Positions 58,265 through 64,000 of a DNA stretch of 64,000 nucleotides are shown here, in pieces. Both the position numbers and the translations under genes were made by a program. How positions within the stretch are numbered: position 1 is the stretch's first letter; the number at the start of each line of letters is the position of its first letter. Below the pieces are notes generated by a model, which saw only the letters and a program-made list of their open reading frames with translations, was not told the DNA's origin and searched no databases. Origin of the DNA: Acaudatibacter sp050729515 (GTDB taxonomy: Bacteria > Pseudomonadota > Alphaproteobacteria > Caulobacterales > Caulobacteraceae); the NCBI GenBank assembly GCA_050729515.1, contig JBOHLG010000006.1, positions 1 to 64,000 on the forward strand, in the 5' to 3' direction.

Positions 58265-59085
58265 CGGTGCGCTCCTGGCCACGCTTTTGGCCCGTCGGAC
58301 GTGCGGGCCCACAGCCCCGGTCCTGGTCGAGCTCGCCGCCCGAGGCCCAAGCCCGCGGTTCCGACCGCCCCGGCGGAGGGCGCCGGGCGCAGCGCCGTCC
58401 TGGCCGGCGCCCGGGCGCGCAGTCCCTTGGGCCGGAGGGCGAAACTCAGCTTCACCGCCTCCATGAGGATGAGTCCCGCAAACGGCGGCCAAATCCGAGC
58501 GCCGACCTGTTCGAAACCTTCGGCCCAGTTCGCCATCCAGGCGAGCGGCGGAACATAGAGCGCGCGCGTCCAGCCGACCGGCTGAAGCCCCGCCTCCAGG
58601 ACGAGACTCTCTATCTGCCGGCGTCGGAAGGGCCGGCCGTGGCCAAACGGACTTCCCTGCGCGTCCGCCCACAGGCCGTGGCGGGAGGAGACCACGACGA
58701 TCAGCCGTCCCGATGGGGCGAGGACGCGCGCGACCTCGCGCATCAAGGCCAGGGGATTTTCACTTTCCTCCAGCGCGTGGACCGCGACGATGCGATCGAA
58801 AAGAGCGTTGAGAGTGGGAAGCGAGGTCTCCTCGGAGAGAAAGGCGCAGTTCGGGGCTCCGACGGGCCACGCTTCGACCCCTTGCCCGGCCGGCATGGCG
58901 GCGACAATTCGCCGGGGAGAGCCTCGCAATTGGCCGAGGAACGGAGTTGCGTAGCCCACCGCCAGGAGATCCAATCCTGCGATATCGCTCCAGGCCTCGG
59001 CGAGCTTGCGCGACACCATCTTTCGAGCCGCCCTTCCCAGAGGCGAGGCGTAGAATTCCCTCAGTTCAAGAACACCCTGCCGCAT
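58261..59085 (-). CDS. Class I SAM-dependent methyltransferase-like protein
   Basis: 274 aa. A Rossmann methyltransferase fold is recognisable (FDRIVAVHALEESENPLALMREVARVL; GRLIVVVSSRHGLWADAQGS) but motif I is degenerate: LLAVGYATPFLGQL in place of DxGxGxG. A Pro/Arg/Ala-rich tail of 60 residues follows. Related proteins sit next to gloB in Caulobacter-like genomes (from memory). Function unknown; enzymatic activity is not certain. Divergent from gloB and coupled to PII by a 4-nt overlap. Confidence 0.82.
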   Translation of the reverse strand: MRQGVLELREFYASPLGRAARKMVSRKLAEAWSDIAGLDLLAVGYATPFLGQLRGSPRRIVAAMPAGQGVEAWPVGAPNCAFLSEETSLPTLNALFDRIVAVHALEESENPLALMREVARVLAPSGRLIVVVSSRHGLWADAQGSPFGHGRPFRRRQIESLVLEAGLQPVGWTRALYVPPLAWMANWAEGFEQVGARIWPPFAGLILMEAVKLSFALRPKGLRARAPARTALRPAPSAGAVGTAGLGLGRRARPGPGLWARTSDGPKAWPGAHR

Positions 59086-59163
59086 CAGCGCTTTCAGTTG
59101 GCTCTCGCCAGAGGCCGAGGACGGATGCGAAAAGACGCCCTTTGCGGCATCTGGAGATAAGCC

Positions 59164-59925
59164 ATGCCTCTCGTCATCCGGCAGTTCCCGTGCCTCTCAG
59201 ACAACTACGGCTTTCTGGTCCGTGACGAGGCGAGCGGCAAGACCGCCTGCATCGACACCCCAGACTCCTCGGCCATATTGCGAGAACTGGCTCGTGCCGG
59301 TTGGCGCCTCGATTTCATCTTCAACACCCATTGGCATCCGGATCACGCCGGAGGCAACGCGGAGGTGAAGGCGGCCACTGGCGCATGGGTGGTCGGTCCC
59401 GCAGAGGTGAGGCGCATCGCCAACCTCGACCGCGAAGTCGGCGGCGGAGACGAGGTCGAACTGGGCGAAACGCGGTTCACGGTGATCGAGACGGGCGGCC
59501 ACACCTTGGGCCACATCGCCTATTTCGAACCTGCCGGGCCGACCGCCTTCGTGGGCGATACCCTCTTCGCCCTGGGCTGCGGGCGCTTGTTCGAAGGCAC
59601 ACCCTCGCAGATGTGGGGGAGCCTGCAACGCCTGTCCGCCCTGCCCGATGAAACCAAGGTCTACTGCGCCCATGAATACACCGAGGCCAACGCACGCTTC
59701 GCCCTCAGCATTGACGATTCGGTCGACCTGAAGTCTCGCTCGGAGAAGGTGTTCGCGGCGCGCCAAAAAGGCGAACCGACGGTCCCCACCACCATTGGCG
59801 AGGAGCGACGGACCAACCCGTTCCTCAGGGCCCCAGTCCTGGCCGAAAGGGTGGGCAAGCGGGGAGCGCCCGACTTCGAAGCCTTTGGCGCAATTCGGGC
59901 CGCCAAAGACGCATTCCGTGGCTGA
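59164..59925 (+). CDS. gloB: Hydroxyacylglutathione hydrolase (glyoxalase II)
   Basis: 253 aa metallo-beta-lactamase fold. Metal-binding motif THWHPDHAGG, then GGHTLGHI (His), AFVGDTLFALGCGR (bridging Asp) and YCAHEYTEANARFAL (His); the C-terminal glutathione-binding part ends with TNPFLRAP. Hydrolyses S-lactoylglutathione to lactate, completing methylglyoxal detoxification. GGAGATAAGCC precedes the ATG. Convergent with the DUF4908-like gene. Confidence 0.96.
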   Translation: MPLVIRQFPCLSDNYGFLVRDEASGKTACIDTPDSSAILRELARAGWRLDFIFNTHWHPDHAGGNAEVKAATGAWVVGPAEVRRIANLDREVGGGDEVELGETRFTVIETGGHTLGHIAYFEPAGPTAFVGDTLFALGCGRLFEGTPSQMWGSLQRLSALPDETKVYCAHEYTEANARFALSIDDSVDLKSRSEKVFAARQKGEPTVPTTIGEERRTNPFLRAPVLAERVGKRGAPDFEAFGAIRAAKDAFRG

Positions 59926-59949
59926 TCAGAAACTCAGCGTGACGCTTCC

Positions 59950-60735
59950 TCAGCGAAAACCAAGGGCTTCGAGGATTCGGCCAGAGGAAGGCCTTCCCGC
60001 GACACCCTGGGAGGGCGCAACGGTGATTGTGACCACTCCGCCGCTGAGACTGACGCCAGCGCGCCGGCCCTCGAGGAATGCGATCTTGCCGATCTTCGCC
60101 AGCAGCGCCTTCCCGCGGGGAAGACTCGCGACCGTCGAGAGCGCCGACACGACCACAAGGGCGGCGTCGGCGATGAGGGCGTCGGAGGGAGGTCCCGCGT
60201 CGGGCGCGTCGAATCCGATCAAATGCTGGGCGATCCGACTGGAATGGACGCTGGCCTGAAACAATCTCTGATAGAGAGCGAGGGGGCCGAGGGGCGCGAG
60301 GCGCAGCGGACTGCAGGCGCCGGCGAGCCAGGCCGCCGCGCCTTCCGGTCGCCGACGGGTGAACACCGTCAGGCCGCCCAAGCGCGTCGCCCGCAGGACC
60401 GGCCGGCCGAGGTCGTTTCGATAGATGATGTCGCCGCGGGGCGCTCGGTCGGCGGTGAGCGCCCAGATCTCCGAACTGTTCTCGAACTTCATGAGCGGGT
60501 GTTTCTGGCTTCGATCGAGCACCACGACCCCACCCTCGTCGATGCGGTAACAGGCCACCGGCGGCGCCTCGAGGCCGCGGCCATCTCCACCCGACTCTCC
60601 GAAGGCGTTGCGGAGCCATCCCGGGGCCGCGGATGCCGCCGACCAAGGTCCGCCCAAGCTCGCTGCGATGAGCGCGGCGGCGATCAGCCGTTTGCCGTCG
60701 AAGGCCGAATATGCCGGCGCCATCTCCGGAGCCAT
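59950..60735 (-). CDS. DUF4908-like exported protein
   Basis: 261 aa from an ATG at 60735 (the ATG at 60723 is an alternative; the frame extends further up without a likely start). An N-terminal hydrophobic signal (RLIAAALIAASLGGPWSAASA) is followed by VACYRIDEGGVVVLDRSQ, FENSSEIWALT, RGDIIYRNDLGRPVLR and ATRLGGLTVFTRRRPEG, the segments I associate with DUF4908. A helical C-terminal part ends with a small beta region (VSLSGGVVTITVAPSQGVAG). Function unknown; probably periplasmic. Follows phaB on the same strand after 92 bp. Confidence 0.75.
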   Translation of the reverse strand: MAPEMAPAYSAFDGKRLIAAALIAASLGGPWSAASAAPGWLRNAFGESGGDGRGLEAPPVACYRIDEGGVVVLDRSQKHPLMKFENSSEIWALTADRAPRGDIIYRNDLGRPVLRATRLGGLTVFTRRRPEGAAAWLAGACSPLRLAPLGPLALYQRLFQASVHSSRIAQHLIGFDAPDAGPPSDALIADAALVVVSALSTVASLPRGKALLAKIGKIAFLEGRRAGVSLSGGVVTITVAPSQGVAGRPSSGRILEALGFR

Positions 60736-60827
60736 GCGCACGGATCGCGGCCGTTTTTGGACAGGAGGGCCAGACCTCCCGGCATCCAGGCACGATCGCG
60801 GCCAAGGTGTGGCCGCGCGGTGACGCT

Positions 60828-61556
60828 TCAGCCCACGATGTACTGGCCCCCATTGACCGTCAAGGTGGCTCCGGTGATGTATCCGGCGTCTTCGGCGGCC
60901 AAAAAAGCGACGCATCGGGCGATCTCGTCGGCCATCCCCAGGCGTCCGACGGGAATCCCTGAAATGATCTGGTCCAAGACGTTCTTGGGCACCTGTGCGA
61001 CCATCTCGGTATCGATGTAGCCCGGGGCGATCGCGTTCACGGTGATCCCTTTTCTGGCGTTTTCCTGGGCCAAGGCCTTGGTGAAGCCGATCATGCCCGC
61101 CTTCGCGGCCGAGTAGTTGGTTTGCCCGATCTGGCCCTTTTGCCCATTGATCGAACTAATGTTGACAATCCGGCCGTATCCGCGCGCCCGCATCCCCTCG
61201 ATCACGTTTCGCGTCATATTGAAGATCGAAGCGAGGTTGACGTGAATGACCTCGTTCCACTGCTCCTCGGTCATTTTGTGCAGAACGGCGTCCCGGGTGA
61301 TTCCGGCGTTATTGACCAGGACATCGATCGGACCGAGTTCGGCCTCGACCCGTTCCACGGCCGAACGGCAATCCTCGAACGCCGAGACATTGCCTTTGAC
61401 GACATAGGCGCCGAGTTCCTGAGCGCAGGCCTGGGCCGCCACCTCGTTGCCGGCGTATCCGGCCGCGACCTTGTACCCTGCGGCTTTCAATCGAGCGCTG
61501 ATCGCCTTGCCGATCCCGCGAGTCCCTCCGGTGATGAAAGCTACCCTGCCGGCCAT
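60828..61556 (-). CDS. phaB: Acetoacetyl-CoA reductase PhaB
   Basis: 242 aa short-chain dehydrogenase. NADPH site ITGGTRGIGKAISARLKAAG, NNAGITRDAVLHKMTEEQW (PhaB-typical), catalytic Ser/Tyr/Lys in INGQKGQIGQTNYSAAKAG, and PGYIDTEMVAQVPK. Reduces acetoacetyl-CoA to (R)-3-hydroxybutyryl-CoA for polyhydroxybutyrate. phaA and phaC are not in the window, but the divergent phaR supports this assignment over the closely related FabG. Confidence 0.92.
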   Translation of the reverse strand: MAGRVAFITGGTRGIGKAISARLKAAGYKVAAGYAGNEVAAQACAQELGAYVVKGNVSAFEDCRSAVERVEAELGPIDVLVNNAGITRDAVLHKMTEEQWNEVIHVNLASIFNMTRNVIEGMRARGYGRIVNISSINGQKGQIGQTNYSAAKAGMIGFTKALAQENARKGITVNAIAPGYIDTEMVAQVPKNVLDQIISGIPVGRLGMADEIARCVAFLAAEDAGYITGATLTVNGGQYIVG

Positions 61557-61835
61557 TGGAGGCTTCCCATTTTTCGAACGCCTTCAGATCAATCGCTCGA
61601 CCACTTGAAAAGGATATCGCTCTCTGAGGCGCCGACCACGCGCCATTGAGCGCATGATCCGCCGCCGCCGAAAGATCTTCTCAGCGCCGCCACCATGCGC
61701 GCTCGCGAAGAGCGAGTCACGGCGTCCAGAGCCGCCTCGATCGCGCGGCGAACGGCCGTCTGGCGTGTGCAGGCGCAATCGGCGATACTGCGTTGCGATA
61801 GACATCAGCTATGGGACTGAAGCTACAAACCGAAG

Positions 61836-62408
61836 ATGTCCGAAAGCGCAGCGCCCAAAGCCGGCCGCGACGGCGAGACGGTGGTCATCCAGAAATACGC
61901 CAATCGCCGTCTATATAACAAGGCGACGAGCAGCTACATTACGTTGGATGACCTCGCCGCGATGGTGAAGCGTGGCATTGACTTTGTCGTGTACGACGCC
62001 AAATCTGGCGAGGACATAACGCGCAAGGTCTTGGCCCAGATCATATTCGAGGAAGAGAGTCGCGGACAGTATATCTTTCCTATTCAATTCCTCCGCCAGT
62101 TAATAGGAATGTACGGCGACCGGATGCAGGCTTTCCTGCCGAGCTATCTGGAAATGTCGCTCGACGCGTTTCTGCGCCAACAGGAGAACCTCCGAGGCCA
62201 GATCGCCGCGGCCGCTCCGGGGCTGCTCGATGATCAGATCCGGCAGAACATGGCTCTCTTCGACCGCGCGATGAAGATGTTCAGCCCTTTCGCCTCGCGC
62301 ACCGAGCCGGCGCCAAAACCCACACCCTCGGGCGACGACATCGCCGAGCTCAAGCGCCAGATGAGCGCGATGCAGGAGCAGATCGCCGCCTTGGCCAAGG
62401 GCAAGTAG
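61836..62408 (+). CDS. phaR: Polyhydroxyalkanoate synthesis repressor PhaR
   Basis: 190 aa. The N-terminal PHB/PHA accumulation regulator DNA-binding domain has VIQKYANRRLYNKATSSYIT and LDDLAAMVKRGIDFVVYDAKSG; it is followed by two PHB_acc repeats (GQYIFPIQFLRQLIGMYGDR; FLPSYLEMSLDAFLRQQENL) and a C-terminal coiled coil. PhaR binds PHB granules and represses phasin genes and itself. Divergent from phaB across about 280 bp that hold no other gene. A Caulobacterales-to-Rhizobiales-wide pairing. Confidence 0.94.
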   Translation: MSESAAPKAGRDGETVVIQKYANRRLYNKATSSYITLDDLAAMVKRGIDFVVYDAKSGEDITRKVLAQIIFEEESRGQYIFPIQFLRQLIGMYGDRMQAFLPSYLEMSLDAFLRQQENLRGQIAAAAPGLLDDQIRQNMALFDRAMKMFSPFASRTEPAPKPTPSGDDIAELKRQMSAMQEQIAALAKGK

Positions 62409-62470
62409 CCAGTGGATCGTAGCAAACGGATGGTTCCCGTCGGGGATGAGCAGGACCGCGCCAATCGCGA

Positions 62471-63445
62471 TCAGGCTCCCGCCGTATTCAGCCGCGACAG
62501 CCGATCGATGGTCGCTTCCGCCTCGAGCATCAGGCGTCGGACGATCTCGGCGGCGGGAAGGGACTCGGAAATCCCGCCGGCCGACTGACCCATGGCGAAG
62601 CAGGACCTTTCCGGATCGAGTCCTTCGAGCTGGCCGCCGATGCCGCCCATCACCCCTTCGCGCACCGAGATACCAGCCTGGATGGGGAACGGCTGGATGT
62701 CGCCTGGCCGGCCCTCCCAATCGGCGACATAGGCGTTCTTTCGAACCCGCATCGGCTTGCCGGAATAGCAGCGCGTGCGGATGGTGTCCTCGTCGGCGGC
62801 TTCGATGATGGCGCGCCGGTAGAGGTCGGCGGCGTGGGCTTCGTCCGAGGCGATGAAGCGCGTTCCCATCCACACGCCGACCGCGCCCAGAGCGAGCGCG
62901 GCCGCCAGCCCGCGCCCGTCATAGAGCCCGCCAGCCGCCACGACCGGCAGCCTGACGCGGTCCACCGTCTGGGCGACCAGAGGCATGGTTCCCACGAGGC
63001 CAGTGTGGCCTCCTCCCTCGCCGCCCTGGCAGATCACCGCATCGCACCCGGCCTGTTCGGCCTTCACCGCATGCTTGACCGCGCCGCAGACCACCATGAC
63101 CTTGACGCCGGCCGCCTTGAGCGTCTCGATGATCGGCATCGGCACGCCGAGCCCCGCGACGAAGGCCGAGGCGCCCTCATTGACGATCACTTCGACCGAG
63201 GCGGTCAGGGCGTCGGGGGTCGCGGCCAGGAGATCCACACCAAATGGCTTGCGGGTGAGCGCGCGCACCTTGCGCATCTCTTCGCGGATGAAGTCAGGTC
63301 CGCGCCCGGCCATTCCCAGGACGCCGAACCCCCCCGCTTCGGACACGGCGGCGGCGAGATCGGCATAGGAGACCCCGCCCATGCCGGCGAGCATGATCGG
63401 CTTTTCGACCGAAAGAAGATCGCAAAGGGGAGTTCGCATGCTCAT
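62471..63445 (-). CDS. Nitronate monooxygenase family flavoprotein
   Basis: 324 aa FMN TIM barrel. Segments: PIMLAGMGGVSYADLAAAVSEAGGFG, VCGAVKHAVKAEQAGCDAVICQGGEGGGHTG, VVAAGGLYDGRGLAAALALGAVGVWMGTRF (in pieces) and the C-terminal lid with GGISESLPAAEIVRRL. Class II-type nitronate monooxygenases and enoyl reductase-like relatives share this layout; the substrate is open. Next to an SDR gene 11 bp upstream on the same strand, so the two form an operon. Confidence 0.9.
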   Translation of the reverse strand: MSMRTPLCDLLSVEKPIMLAGMGGVSYADLAAAVSEAGGFGVLGMAGRGPDFIREEMRKVRALTRKPFGVDLLAATPDALTASVEVIVNEGASAFVAGLGVPMPIIETLKAAGVKVMVVCGAVKHAVKAEQAGCDAVICQGGEGGGHTGLVGTMPLVAQTVDRVRLPVVAAGGLYDGRGLAAALALGAVGVWMGTRFIASDEAHAADLYRRAIIEAADEDTIRTRCYSGKPMRVRKNAYVADWEGRPGDIQPFPIQAGISVREGVMGGIGGQLEGLDPERSCFAMGQSAGGISESLPAAEIVRRLMLEAEATIDRLSRLNTAGA

Positions 63446-63455
63446 GGCGCCTTGC

Positions 63456-64000
63456 TCAAAATATCGAATATCCCCCGTCGATCACGAAACAATCGCCGGT
63501 ATGGTATTTCGACGCGTCGGAGGCGAGGTAGACCGCGATCCCGCCGAAATCGACCGGCTCACCCCAGCGACGGATCGGAATCCTGGGGATCACCTTTTCA
63601 GCGAACACGGAACTGGCCTGGGCGCCGGTGGTCATGTCGGTGGCGATCCAGCCTGGAAGGATGGCGTTGGCCCTCACCCCATAGCGCGCGTGTTCGACGG
63701 CGATGGCCTTCATCATCGAGATGACCCCGCCCTTTGTGGCTGCGTAGGCTTCGTTGCGGGCGGATCCCTCGATCGCCGCCAGGGACGCGGTGACGGCGAT
63801 CGATCCTCCTGGATCGCCCTTTCCGGCCCGCTCCACCATGTGGCGGCAGGCTTCGCGGCAGGTGAAGAAGACGCCGTCCAGATTGACTGAAAGCACGCGC
63901 CGCCAGGTCTCGACGCTCATCTGCGAAAATGAGGGGGCTCCGAGGCCGATCCCGGCGTTGGCGAAGACCGCGTCGATGCGGCCCATGGCGACGATCGTCT
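63456..64000 (-). CDS. SDR-family oxidoreductase (5' end outside window)
   Basis: The frame continues past the window end, so about 181 codons of the C-terminal part are visible. SDR motifs: FANAGIG (NNAG-like), VNLDGVFFTCREACRHM, the catalytic SLAAIEGSARNEAYAATKGG (Ser, Tyr, Lys), RANAILPGWIATDM, and the C-terminal YLASDASKYHTGDCFVIDGG. Reduces or oxidises a secondary alcohol/ketone with NAD(P). Precedes the nitronate monooxygenase gene; a shared catabolic route is likely. Substrate unknown. Confidence 0.9.
   Translation of the reverse strand, partial: TIVAMGRIDAVFANAGIGLGAPSFSQMSVETWRRVLSVNLDGVFFTCREACRHMVERAGKGDPGGSIAVTASLAAIEGSARNEAYAATKGGVISMMKAIAVEHARYGVRANAILPGWIATDMTTGAQASSVFAEKVIPRIPIRRWGEPVDFGGIAVYLASDASKYHTGDCFVIDGGYSIF

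Overview
The window is GC-rich, densely coded chromosomal DNA with short intergenic gaps and many 4-nt ATGA/GTGA stop-start overlaps. The gene content points to an alphaproteobacterium: a CpdR-type receiver, a PhaR/PhaB polyhydroxybutyrate pair, a Cpa/Tad pilus cluster, a PEPxxWA-CTERM secreted protein, the RNase D-lptC-lptA-lptB-rpoN-hpf-ptsN neighbourhood, metX-metW, DUF6491 and DUF4908 proteins. I lean towards Caulobacterales or a neighbouring order (inference only). I see no rRNA, insertion sequence, prophage or CRISPR array.

Layout. 1-4181: the C-terminal part of a TolB-like/TPR protein overlaps a membrane-anchored TIR protein, and converges on a SLOG-SLATT four-TM protein; this is the most defence- or signalling-like patch. 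4336-13085: serine hydrolase, cyclophilin and GST pair, a heterodimeric ABC exporter whose two ATP sites are asymmetric, and a LemA-TPM-TPM operon. 13270-14806: a predicted outer-membrane protein and an enoyl-CoA hydratase. 14841-21543: a minus-strand cpaB-cpaC-cpaE-cpaF-tadB-tadC operon with no pilin or prepilin peptidase. 21778-30035: catabolic enzymes (acyl-CoA synthetase, M20 hydrolase, alpha/beta hydrolase, LLM monooxygenase, aminotransferase) and typA.

30036-35465: a candidate small RNA with a C-rich loop and a strong terminator, N-formylglutamate amidohydrolase, cpdR, tRNA-Val(GAC), a LuxR-type regulator divergent from a PEP-CTERM protein preceded by a tiny leader ORF, a sulfotransferase and a DUF6491 protein. 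35462-41404: mnmC, an Ala/Asn-rich lipoprotein, two divergent citrate-synthase homologues (one fused to a DNA-binding domain) around a palindromic operator, an NDUFA9-like protein and tRNA-Leu(CAG).

41578-49179: RNase D, the LPS-transport genes lptC-lptA-lptB, and rpoN-hpf-ptsN, with an oppositely oriented ClC gene between lptB and rpoN. 49253-64000: a glycosyltransferase, an NylC/DmpA-like peptidase, tryptophan dioxygenase, a sixA-pyrD-VTT-histidine kinase operon, metX-metW followed by a decayed PEP-CTERM tail, PII and a methyltransferase, gloB, a DUF4908 protein, phaB/phaR, a nitronate monooxygenase and a truncated SDR gene.

The best candidates for undescribed biology are the TIR/SLOG-SLATT patch, the C-rich-loop RNA at 30180-30328 and the enzyme-regulator citrate synthase with its operator at 38989-39014.
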